64,000 nt of DNA from Phytoseiulus persimilis (Eukaryota > Arthropoda > Arachnida > Mesostigmata > Phytoseiidae). Of the stretch, positions 50,618-61,400 are shown piece by piece. The stretch lies in contig CM075101.1 in assembly GCA_037576195.1 (NCBI GenBank), positions 24,614,001 through 24,678,000 on the forward strand, read 5' to 3'. Under the pieces are notes generated by a model that did not search any database, had not been told where the DNA came from, and worked only from the letters and a program-made list of their open reading frames with translations. Within the stretch, counting starts at the first letter, position 1; every line of letters begins with the position of its first letter. The translations under genes and the position numbers were made by a program.

Positions 50618-52546
50618 ATGTGGCGTAAGAAGAACGACAGCTCTCAAACCCGGGATCAGCTCCTCAGAGATTTGGTTGATTTTATCATGAGAGCGAACCC
50701 TTCGGATGATTTGAGTAAAGACCCCATCGGACAGAAACTGGAAAATCTCGCAATTGCCGATCGCGCTGAAGTCGTTGACCGGGTGCGCCAGGGCTGCACG
50801 CCATTGTTTCTTGCGGCTAAAAGAGGACTGCTGAAAATTGCGAGATACCTCCTGGACAAATGCGGAGCAAACATCGAGAAGAAGGGCGTATATGAAGTGC
50901 AGGTGGATCACACGATCCATTATGTGACTCCGTTGTGGTGTGCGGCCGTTGTCGGTCAAAAAGAGATGTGTGAAGTGCTTGTGGCCAAGGGTGCTGATGT
51001 CAACGCTGTCTCAGACACGGGCTCCACCGCGGTGCGGTCGGCGTGCTACATGTCCAATTCGGAAGTCGTCAAGTTCTTGGTAGAGAAGGGGGCCGACGTG
51101 AATAGGGCCAATAACAACGGAGGAACCTGTCTCATCAATTCGGTCCAATCAGCTCCCTTGTGCGAGTACCTCATATTGAAAGGAGCCCATGTGAACGCTC
51201 GGGACTCGCAGTTCAAAACAGCCTTGCACTACGCAGTTCAAGAGCTCCGATTTGAAACTGTGAAACTGCTGCTGGAAAACAACGCCGACTACACAGCCAA
51301 AAGTAAACACGGCGACGATGCTCTCCAAACAGCGTGTTTGAAAGGCTGCGAGGAGATCGCAAATTATCTCATGGACAATTTGGATTATCCTCCGGAGCGG
51401 ATCGCTGACGCTTACGAGCTCCTCGGGGCCACCTTTGTTGACGAGAACCACGACTTGAGCAAGGCAATCGATTATTGGAAGAAAGCCGTTGAGTGTCGTC
51501 AGAAGCATAATATCACAAAAGATGTGACTTATCCCACGCATGCCGTTTACATGGGTCTTCGACCGTTCCGAACAATGGAGGAGGTTACCGCGTTAGCTGT
51601 CAATTTCGACCAGATTCGAGTGCATAGTCTCATGATCAATGAGCGCGTTCTGGGAAAGAGCCATAAGGACACCATATACAGACTTATGTACCGTGGAGCA
51701 ACGTTTGCCGACCGATTGATGTACGAACGTTGTATTGATCTTTGGAAATATGTGCTTGACATCCGGCTACTTAAGGATTCCGTGCTTCATCATGACACCT
51801 GTGTGGCTTTTGAAACCCTGGCGAACATCCTGTTCGATAGATACGACGATACCAACGGAAAGGAGAACGTCGACTGGTCTTTGAGCTTGAATGACGTCCT
51901 TTTTCTGCTGGAAAAATGCATCGATTCGTTCCCGAAAGCAATCGAGCAGCTGAAGCGGATCCCAACCTTCCGACGCCACGAAGAGAATTGGGATCGCTTG
52001 CTGAAAACGCTCGTGCATCTCCTACATTTGGCGGCTATTATACCCAAAACTCAAGAGGAAGACGCCAAACTGGAGTGGAGCCTCAGACGTATAAATTGGA
52101 TTGCGCCGAAGACCGTAAAAGGCAACTCGCTCCTCCACCAAGTCGCTGGTAGAGTCGAAGGCATTAACCGTCGAGGTCGACAGGCTTTTGGCGAGCGACA
52201 GCAAATCTTCCCGGATCCTATCACAACAAGTTTGTTACTCAAAACGGGCGCCGCCGTCGAAGCAACCAATCAGGACGGCTCCACAGCGCTTCATGTAGCC
52301 TCCTTGAGAGTCAATTACAGAAAAGAGGTTGTTCAAATGTTGCTGGACGCCGGAGCTCACATCGATCGAACAAACCATCAGGGAAACCAACCGCACCGAA
52401 TGCTCAACGGAATCCAAGCGTGCAAGATCAATGTGACGGTTCTGATTACGCTGAAATGTCTAGCCGCCCACAGGGTGAAGTCGTTGAAACTCAAGTACGA
52501 GAATCAGGTCCCTAAAACGTTGATACCGTTCGTCGAAATGCATTGA
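50618..52546 (+). CDS. fem-1: FEM-1 homologue (CUL2 substrate receptor), intronless
   Basis: FEM-1 proteins are substrate receptors of Cullin-2 E3 ubiquitin ligases that recognise C-terminal degrons; in C. elegans FEM-1 acts in male sex determination. A single open frame of 642 residues starts at ATG 50618. N-terminal ankyrin repeats span about residues 60-240 (GCTPLFLAAKRG, TPLWCAAVVGQKEMCEVLV, VVKFLVEKGADVNRANN, KTALHYAVQELRFETVKLLL). The FEM-1-specific middle region follows (AYELLGATF, RPFRTMEEV, INERVLG, YRGATFADRLMYERCIDLW). C-terminal ankyrins (NSLLHQV, DGSTALHVAS, LLDAGAHIDRTNHQGNQPH) lead to the hallmark LKCLAAHRVKS and QVPKTLIPFV end. Length matches the family (about 620-650). The N-terminal 55 residues are divergent. 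Neighbouring genes have several introns, so the intronless structure suggests a retrocopy or a lineage-specific paralogue. Confidence 0.94.
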   Translation: MWRKKNDSSQTRDQLLRDLVDFIMRANPSDDLSKDPIGQKLENLAIADRAEVVDRVRQGCTPLFLAAKRGLLKIARYLLDKCGANIEKKGVYEVQVDHTIHYVTPLWCAAVVGQKEMCEVLVAKGADVNAVSDTGSTAVRSACYMSNSEVVKFLVEKGADVNRANNNGGTCLINSVQSAPLCEYLILKGAHVNARDSQFKTALHYAVQELRFETVKLLLENNADYTAKSKHGDDALQTACLKGCEEIANYLMDNLDYPPERIADAYELLGATFVDENHDLSKAIDYWKKAVECRQKHNITKDVTYPTHAVYMGLRPFRTMEEVTALAVNFDQIRVHSLMINERVLGKSHKDTIYRLMYRGATFADRLMYERCIDLWKYVLDIRLLKDSVLHHDTCVAFETLANILFDRYDDTNGKENVDWSLSLNDVLFLLEKCIDSFPKAIEQLKRIPTFRRHEENWDRLLKTLVHLLHLAAIIPKTQEEDAKLEWSLRRINWIAPKTVKGNSLLHQVAGRVEGINRRGRQAFGERQQIFPDPITTSLLLKTGAAVEATNQDGSTALHVASLRVNYRKEVVQMLLDAGAHIDRTNHQGNQPHRMLNGIQACKINVTVLITLKCLAAHRVKSLKLKYENQVPKTLIPFVEMH

Positions 52547-55106
52547 AGAGGTCTCCCGCCGGAACTAGTAGGGAGCCGATAGGATCTCGATTCCAAGACA
52601 TGTGAATGTACCGAGGCCGCTGTGAAAGCCTCTGAGGAAATGGGTGAGAACGGTGACGGTTTGATATTCAGCTGTGATAGGTTTCTCTCGAGTGTGCCCG
52701 CTCCGTCGTGCAGAACGATTTCCAAATTATTCAACTTATCATCAAGGATTCCGATAGAGAACCACGAGTTTCGTCTGTTGTCAGGTGCATGGGAAAGGAC
52801 GCCATATTTTTTTCATACTATTTCAATCGAGTTTAGTTTTGGGTATCGAGTTAGCTATCCATCAATTTGCCGACCCGTCGATCAATCAATCAACCAGGAT
52901 TCGAGTCAGTATTCGGAATTGAATAACTCCCGCTCGTGTTATTGTCACTTTTTTATCCTAGCGAGAGACGGGGAGCTGGCCAGACAGCTACCAACTGCAT
53001 AGGTAATCGTCGCTTTTAAGACTGTGGGGAATAGTTTTACCCAGATTTAACATTTTTTTTCTCTAGCTTTCCCTCCGGCCGAAGTGACCTGTTCGGTTGG
53101 AAACGTTTCTTTCAACGGAACACCATCGCGATACTTGCTCGTAAAAAGCTTAATGGCAGTAATCCTACGTGTAACCATTATACATGTTTCCTAGTGCATA
53201 TTCCCATAGTTTCCGCTCCACTGACTCTCGTGATATACCGGATTCACGTGGGAGAAGACTCGACTCTGACGAGAAGTATGAATCGGAGATAGACTGGAGG
53301 AACGAAGGACTGCGGATAGAAATCCGGTTCCTCCTCGGATAGTTCTGCCTGACCCGTTGATTCTTGTGCGCATTCCATATATTTTGAAGATATCCCTGAG
53401 TGTTCTGACTAGCTTCGGGCCTGTATAAACGATAAGAGCGATATACCCTCACCGGACTGTGTAAACATCATGTAGCGATTGGTAGCAGTAATAAATCAAT
53501 TTAGTTCTAAGACAGAAATTGTGTCCTACATTCCTGGCAACGCTCGTCCGCTCCCGCTCGCGCGGGGATCTCTCTCTCTCGTCCGCTTCATCTCTGGAAG
53601 AGACCGCAATCATTGAGCTTTGGAGGGAAGACGGAGTTCCGTGTTCTTGGCGCCCGAGGTGATTCTTCGACTGGATGCACTCGAGGATCGAATAAAGTTT
53701 CTGAGGCGAAATTTGCTCCAGGAACATTGAAGGCGCTGTAAGAGTTTGCTCCAAGCGCGACAAAGTTCGCAATCGTTTGAAAATATAGCCTCTGATTCCA
53801 CCTAGGATCCATCCCGCCAGTTTCAAAGAGTTCCAGGCTTCCGCTCCAGATTCACGCAGGAAAAGGTGTCGCTTTCGAAAACACATGGTCAGTTTTGCGT
53901 GGACCCGACGTCGGGAATCATCCGAATGCAGACGAAGCAGCAGTTCGGCTCGTTGAACCCGCCGGTTCCCAAATTCCCAACCAACATCATGTTCTGTTAG
54001 TGGAGGGGCGTTCTGGCACGACAGTTATTGTTTAAATCCGCTTTCAAATGCACGGGACACGTGTCTCGAATATCCCGCCGCGAAGACATTTGTGGCGTAC
54101 GGCACAGGCCGTAGCGCAGAGAGTCTTGCCGTACCCACCCAACGGAACCAAATCCACAACTACACACAACACGTTCATCAGATCGAGCTGACGTTGGGTG
54201 CTCAGACGACACGAGTCCAGACTTCAGTGTGTTCATTCCCTTGCATGATCATCATTGAATCAGGGGAGCATTTCCGGTTGAATAAAGTCAGGAGGGGTTG
54301 CGCACAAGACCCAGCTCCAGTCGGTGATCCGCGGTCTCCGCTTGGCCGGAGCGCAGAGGACGCGCCAGAAGCGACGAGATTGTCGCTGCGAGCGGTCATG
54401 GCTGGAGCGAACACAACGTCGGCGTTCGTCAAAGAGTGCGCAACCACGCGGTTACAGTACTTCGGAGTTTTCCTTTTTGAGGTAGTTCAACTAGTGTGGG
54501 CCACAACATTGATGTTTCATCTGACGATGTTTCCTGCGACGTCCCCGATTCTTCGACGACGTATGCAATGTTCGATGATCCACGGCTACGGAACGCGGTA
54601 CCTCGTCTTCCATCGTTTTGAACGGCGAAATCCCGTTTCGCGCCAGTTCGGTCTTCGGCGCGATTCTCGGGGAATAATTCAGGCTCGTCTCGTTTGATGT
54701 TAAGCAGCATCGGCTTCTGTCTGGCCTCGGTGTAAGAGACGAAACTGTTCCTCGATCCTACTTGGTTCATCTCCAATTTCCTTCGCGATATATTGGACAC
54801 TCGAATTCCTCTGATGCTGGGGATGAATTGAGTTCAACCGGAAATTGGAGTCCCTGCGAGGCAGAGACTGGATGCCCAGGAATCGCTGACCACGCGAATG
54901 TCGTCGACCGAGAACGCTCTGTCTTGAGACCTTGGCTTGTCGCAACCCGAAAATGACGTGACGGGCTCGTCTTTTAGATTCTGGGCAAATGAATTGTGAG
55001 GAGGGAAAACGGAGAAGAGCCATGGATGTATGCGCTTGCTCAACTGAAAGCACGCAATAGGTCGTCCCGATTCTGTTAAGGAATAAAATAAGGGCGTACC
55101 TGAATT
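52547..55106. other. No gene recognised
   Basis: A 145-residue minus-strand frame at 53449-53886 begins with an ATG and carries a charged Arg/Glu/Ser stretch derived from a GA/CT-rich patch; it overlaps a second open frame and is unassigned. The plus frame at 54092-54697 (201 residues) also overlaps long minus-strand frames and shows no domain. Confidence 0.4.
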
Positions 55107-55375
55107 CAGGGGCGTACCCAGCTTCTTTTTTGGGGGTCGGGGGGGGGGGCAAGAATGTGATGCAATGAGCATCGTCGTTGCGAGCTTTTCATAACGCAAT
55201 CAACATGGTTTCCAAAACAGCGAACATTTCCCTGATAACACTTAATCTCTGCGGAACAATTTCGTCCATCAAAATGGAATTTTGTACACCCTTTCCAAGA
55301 GTTTTTTGGGGATAAGGGGGGGGGGGGGGAGGTGGCCCCCTTGCCCCCTCGCCCCCCTTTCTGGGTCCACCACTG
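55107..55375. mobile_element. hAT-like MITE (non-autonomous DNA transposon)
   Basis: The element is 269 bp with imperfect terminal inverted repeats CAGGGGCGTACCCAG (left) and CAGTGGTGGACCCAG (right end, reverse complement), 12 of 15 matching. It is flanked by near-identical 8-bp direct repeats, cctgaatt at 55099-55106 and cctggatt at 55376-55383, the target-site length of hAT transposons. G and C tracts lie just inside each end. There is no transposase frame, so it would need an enzyme supplied elsewhere. hAT assignment rests on the CAG(G/T)G ends and 8-bp duplication. Confidence 0.65.
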
Positions 55376-55383
55376 CCTGGATT

Positions 55384-55976
55384 GCTCCCTTCGGTTGTTT
55401 CTCGCAAAGCTCCGGTTCCGGAAGGTGCTCATCGACCGTTGAAATCGATCTCGTTCACTCGCATGCAGTTTGGTTACACTCTACTTGACTGGACCCTTTT
55501 GGCCATTCGGAAAGTTGCGGCGAAAGGCAGATTCATCAGCGGCTCTACTGACCAAGAAACCATCCGTAGCTCCTGACTATAATCACTATTCTATGATGCT
55601 GGCATCGTCGTGTCGATTTTTCCACCAAGACGCTGCCTGCCTTCATGCTCTTCCAGCGGAGTCTAATCGATCGTGACTGTGAATTTATTGAGCTAGGCCG
55701 GCCGGCAGAAGGAGTTCCACTTGATACATGGATTGTTGACCCATGCTGAATCAATTCGATATTTTCTCTCATCTCGTTTCACAAGAGACGAGGAGCGAGC
55801 TCGCGCGTCGAATGATCATGCTATCAGACAGGGATCGCTCCTTCTTCACCTTTCGCTCTCGAACAACTCAGAACGCCCATTCAGGGGTTCCTCACCTATT
55901 CCCCTCCAATCATTTGACATCGCAACGAATCGAGTGAATGTCCCCAAATTCTGTGTTCGTACCGCGCTCGACGATG
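55384..55976. other. No gene recognised
   Basis: Short overlapping frames only; nothing assignable apart from sequence flanking the transposon and the receptor-like remnant. Confidence 0.4.
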
Positions 55977-56751
55977 CCAGAATTCAGAACGTGCGGACCA
56001 AAGCTTGAACATCACCACAGAGCAAGACGGAACGATCGCTATAAGCAGCATAAAATGAAGTAATAGACGTTCACTGTTGACGCTTGCTTCGCTGACCCAT
56101 TTCCAGTGTGGTTCCATGGAGCCGCCTTCACTTCCGCAACACTGTTTCCACGCTGAAAACAGTCGAAAACGGGAACACCGACTGACGCTTCTTCTTTGAT
56201 ATTCAACTTGTCCATCTCCCCGAAATGAGACTTTCCTGAAAGGACATTCTGATAGACACCTTGCCACGGATTCATCTTCAGTACTCTATTCGGTCGCAGA
56301 TGACGTTACGCGTGCGGATGAAAGCGAAAACCACGGCTGAGCCATGACTGAAGAAGGGGCCGCGATAAGGGACAAGCTGCGGGGTTAGGTAATGATGACA
56401 TTGTTCCAGCTCAAGATGCCTCGCAGTTGAGAGTCCGGAAAGAAAAAATGTGGCGACAGGAATGTCCTTGGACTCAAGGCAGCGCGCGGCACCAGAACTT
56501 ATTCTGACTTCTGGCAGGAGTTCCGACGAAGCGGCAGCCCACCAACTACACAGTCTTTTGGCTACGCTTCGTTCGAATGGGTCGCTGCTGAATATCAGGA
56601 TGATTGGTCTCACCGCTGTCACAACCGGAGTTGAGTTTCGAGGTGGCATCACGACAGACGTTGTGAAAAGGAATCCGCCAGCGGTGTTTTCGTAATTCGA
56701 ACAGCTCGACAACACTATCGCTCTAGTGTTGACGTTCCTTTCAACGAGCAT
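55977..56751 (-). pseudogene. Possible ionotropic-receptor-like remnant in three frames
   Basis: Reading the minus strand, three blocks follow the order of the C-terminal half of variant ionotropic glutamate receptors. Frame A (56751-56278) has NYENTAGGFLF and then QCHHYLTPQLVP, resembling the region after TM2 and the late ligand-binding lobe. Frame B (from 56275) has VLSGKSHFGEMDKLNI, like the SG-x-F-x2-W block. Frame C (to 55977) has RLLLHFMLLIAIVP followed by MFKLW, like the last membrane span. Each block is in a different frame, so the copy would be broken, unless short introns intervene. No ion-pore segment was identified upstream. Resemblance is by eye and family assignment is tentative. 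Confidence 0.3.
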
Positions 56752-57491
56752 GTCGGTTGTGGTTGGACTATGGAGATTGATTCCATCTACGTCACTCGGC
56801 AGTGTACTTTGAGCCAGGAGCGATAGTGCTGACTTGTCATGTCTGTCTCAAATAAAAACAAAAGAGCTTCCCTCGAGTGTTGGACCAGAAGCGCTCAGAT
56901 AGCGTTTTTGTCAAGATTCTAGGTCATGCCCGCTTCCCTTTCACGTCTATTCGCCGTTGCGCTGGTTTTCTGTGATACCTAGCGCTGCATCGTGCGACAG
57001 CCGCTGCCAGCCCCAACTTTGCCCGGATTCGATGACAAATCATGGGAAAAGCATGACAGATGTGAGTGGAGACAAATCCAATAAAGCTCTAAGATAGACT
57101 GGATCCGGGGGAAAAACGCCTCGCAACGGGAATTCGGCTCGATACCGGTTCATAAGTTTCCACAATGTGGCAAAAATACGAGGTCTGGGAGCAAACCAGA
57201 CTCTCGGCCGGATCGATCCAACGTCGTGGATGCTTACTACCGATGGCCGAGGCCTATCTGGAGACGAACTGGGTGATGTCATCAGGCCGAAAGGATGGGA
57301 GGGAGCTGCTGTCAGCGAATCTGTGACATGATGATGTGCTGAGCAGCGTCGGGGGTGATCATCTGGTTTCGCGGATGGCTGAGTTCCACGAATCTGCAAG
57401 TCAGGCGAGGCTACACGTTCCAGTCCGACGAAGCCAATACGTCGTACAGCAATGGATTCGTTTAACACAAACAGAAAATATCTGATATCCA

Positions 57492-57547
57492 AGCAGCAAG
57501 GAGAAACGAGCCGCTCATCAGCAGCAAGGAGAATCGAGCCGCTCTCC
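57492..57547. repeat. 28-bp tandem duplication
   Basis: A unit starting AGCAGCAAGGAGAA(A/T)CGAG is present twice with period 28 and a few substitutions. Confidence 0.7.
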
Positions 57548-58275
57548 ACGAAATCTGGGAAACCTAAACGAGCAACCGCTCCGCTATAACAATGCTCGCG
57601 CTAATGTGTTGCCGACTTCCGCTGGATGACATCTAATCGGAATCCTCAATAGAGTGCGATTCTCTTAGTAAGAAGTGATTTACACTCGGATTGAAGGCTG
57701 CTGAACTGAGATGGTAAACCAATGAATCCAGTCACAGTGAGCTACGGGCCCGCAAGAGGCAACAGACCCGATCAATAAAGTTCGAACTCATGGATATCGG
57801 AGTCAGATAACGACAATTCTCGGAGCGTCGAGCACAGGGAAGCGGAAATTACCGGAAGCGACGTAAGATCCGAGCATCGAAGTTGGTACCCTCGAACCCA
57901 AGTCGAATTTCGATAATTCGAAACAACGGCGCGTCTGATAGCCTGATTTCCGCAATGGATTATGACTCCGGAACAGATGTCTATCAACGGATTGTCCTGC
58001 GATGTTCCGACCCGAATCATTCGAACCGAATATGGGTCAAGATTCGGCTCGAGGCCAGCTCTCAGAAACACCAATGATCCAAGCCTACGCGAATTGGTGG
58101 ATTTGAGCGAGCTGCTGGCATAATCCAGCACAATCGAGCTTTTCAACGCGGTTTGAGCCAAGAAGGAGCATTTCATACATTTCGAAAGGAAACACTGAAA
58201 CTCAATTAGCAGGAAGTGCTTGCGCTCTAGAGCATGTAAACGAAGCGGAGCAGCTGAGTTCACCAAATCAGTGAT

Positions 58276-58470
58276 TCATCGCCGCCGCTCACTTGTATGA
58301 TCGTAGCGTTTCATGTTCTTTTTAGCGTGGTGATTGGCTAGTTGAGGTTCCAAATCTAATTCAAATGATTTCATCGCCGCCGCTCACTTGTATGATTGTA
58401 GCGTTTCATGTTCTTTTTAGCGTGATGATTGGCTAGTTGAGGTTCCAAATCTAATTCGAATGAATTCATC
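58276..58470. repeat. 95-bp tandem duplication
   Basis: Two near-identical copies (58276-58370 and 58371-58465) begin TCATCGCCGCCGCTCAC, with the first five bases of a third copy at 58466-58470. Only a few substitutions separate the copies, so the duplication is recent. It is non-coding as far as I can see. Confidence 0.9.
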
Positions 58471-61400
58471 GCACAACCCTTCACTATACAGTGTTTGTGT
58501 ATGTGTTCCACCGCCCCCTCACCAAAGAGCGGGCCTATATCGATCGATAAAAGTCTTTGAATTCAATGGAGTTCTTCAGCGTGGATGATCGTGCGCGTCT
58601 GACAAAGATGCTCATCATATGGTACCCGATCATAGTCGCAATTCCACGCCATCGGGAGCGCTCCCTGCAGGGGTGCTTTTTATTGAAGTAGGTTCGGATC
58701 AATATGAGTTGTTCATGGATGAAACATGGGAAACTGCAGTCTAGAGAGGGAGAGACCTCGGTTCCACATGCTTTCCAGCGTTGATTTCCGCAGGAATCAA
58801 GGACCTCATCAGGACTATGAATTGGGAGAGATGAGGAAGACTTTGAACATGAAACAGAAATACAGAAGTTTCCATCCTTGTCTATTTCTGTGCAGGCTTC
58901 AAATTTTCCTCGTTTTGATTGAAGCTCTCTGAAAACACCGTGAAATTCTCGACTCGTCCTCGCTCCACAGCAAATCGGAGCGATACTCGGAGCCGCTAGC
59001 ATCTGTTGCTTCCCGAATCGGATCTTCCAAGTTTCGCGCCAGCTGAACCTGAAACTGGGAAGACCGTGGTCAAGTTCCAGTCAACATTGTGAAGGTTCCT
59101 GACTGCTTCCTGCTCCTCCTTGATACGATTCGATGTTTCTCAGACGATTTCAAGAACTCAGAATGATAAGAGTGTGAGCTCCAGGTGCCCGTGCCGCTCA
59201 ACCCGATGATCCGCTCCTGACGCACCTGGTTCACCACAAGCAGTACAGCTCCTCGAGGCGGAAACACTTGGCGGAACGCTTCCTATGTGAGCGTTGGATC
59301 GTCTCAAGGGCGCTGCTGTCCGAAAGCATTCAAGCCTTGCGAGCTACTTACATCAGGTAGCGGGATATTTTCATTTACAGCGAGATGATGAGGGAACCGA
59401 GGATGATGATGGAGATTGGGATAGCGCCCCACGAGTCGGCGATCCCGAGGCCTAAGTTGTCGCTTCTGCCCAGATGGACAGTTAGTTCTGCATCGCCACG
59501 ACTCAAAATCTATTGCTCTCATCGACTCTAGCGCGTGTTTTAATTTCATTGAGAACGAGTCCTCGGCAGATCACCAAGGGCGTTCTTATAGTCGGAACCG
59601 ACGCGTTCCAGTCTCCCTGGAACTTCTGTAAGCTCTGAAAACCTGAGTCGGTTTCCGAAGAGACCCACCCAAGATCGTACATTTCGAGGAACGTATAGCG
59701 ATGCGTTTTCGAGAATTCCGTAGTTCGTGCCACCGAGCAGATAACCACGTTATCATCTAGTGATAGAAGACGATCGGATTAGGCGGACAAACGACCTGGA
59801 ACAAACGTCCGTGAGGCAGATGTGACTGACTATAGCTGCTTAAAGGAGATTCTATCGATACGGGATGTTCATTCCTTCGAATCTCGATTCCCTCAAGGAA
59901 ATCATCTGGGTCGCTCTTCTCGACGCGTGGAACCGCTTTCTGGATATTCACCGGCGTTTCCGCAATCTCTATCTATTCGGCTTGGCCCATTCTAGAAGTC
60001 ACGTAGATCTTTGCTAGGATCTCGATAGTGTCGATTCTATTTTCCATCGAACATTGATCCGACGTGCGGAATAATCCAGATGAGTCAACAATGTGGAATA
60101 GTGGAATCTTTTGCTCTACTCTGGAGCTTTCGAGGTCCTGGATTGCTATTTTCTCCCGCGACTCCAATGATGTGAAGTCTCTTCTTGCGAGCAGAGATTG
60201 CGTCCCTAAATGAGGTTCAGAGGTCGTGCAAGGCCTTTCTTGCTCAAACAATAACTCGTTTTACAGACCGTTGAAACAAGCGCTGAGACACCTTGACAGT
60301 ACGCAGCGAATCAGAAGCGTACTCGGCCCACACAAATTATGATACGGTACCGTTCGAAGTGATAACTTTTGACATATCGAGTTATCTTGGAAAAATATTT
60401 ACAACCTCCAGCTCGAGTGTCGGGTGTCTTTTGAGAGCTCGATCGACGACGATGAAAGCTAGGCCGCGTCGTCACATATTTTTGCAGCGAATCGTCAGTG
60501 ATTCAGGCATATCTGAACACGGTGCGTCGAAGTTCGCTGATTCGCTCTTCTTGATTCAGGTTCTATGTGCGTCGGGGAACGATGAACTCCGATGGTCATG
60601 TGAAGTCTGCTGGATGTCTTTGCAGCGGCTGAAAAGCATTATCGACGTTATCGTCTACCTGCCTTTTTACAGCCGAAGTCTGCGGGACACAGGGATGAAT
60701 GCGCTTCCTGGACGCACATGTGAGCGAGAAATCAAGTCTCCGCATTCCTACGATAAGCTTGGAACTCTGCTGTTCATGCATTCATTCGTTCCCATTCTAG
60801 CTAGACTTCACATTCTACCAAGAATCGAGTTTCTAGATTCTCTTTGCTCCGCGATCGGGCAGTATTTCGGGCTATCACGCAGCATCCATACTGGTCGTTA
60901 GAAGGATGAAATTTCTCATCGTACACGGAAGGATCAGCGGTTGACCCCGAGCGATGACCCCGACCATATCAAGGCGTCATGATTATCTTCCATGAAGGAG
61001 GACGCGGAAATCGAAATCGACTTTGGGACGAAGTTGGAGAAATCGGATCGCACGTTCACCTTTCCAAGTTCCTCTGGCATCTGTATTCTAGCAAATGATT
61101 CGATAATCAGTGGTCTGCGTCCTTTGCTGCTCCTGATGGAAAGCAGCAAACTTTGGCTCAGGTGGCGTCCTATCAGTCAGGCTACTCGGTCGCGTGTTCA
61201 TTGCGATTGTCATTGTTCGCTCGTTAGAGTTTCAAACACCTGTATTTTCGGCTTGCGACGAATCTGTCCGCTTCATCCCGTCGTTCATTTCTCCCGATTC
61301 CATTATTCCGAGCTACATCAGCAGGCCATGCTCATTGCATAAATCTTGAATGGGAGCCTCAAAATAATCGTCGTCACTTTCTCCTTCAAACAACATGATC

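Noticed and set aside
54092-54697. 201-residue plus-strand open frame
   Set aside because: Overlapped by two long minus-strand frames and without a domain; judged a chance frame.
57040-57549. 169-residue minus-strand open frame
   Set aside because: Begins at a non-ATG codon, Pro/Arg/Ser-rich composition typical of chance frames, no motif.
60293-60901. 202-residue plus-strand open frame
   Set aside because: Begins at TTG rather than ATG and shows no recognisable motif.
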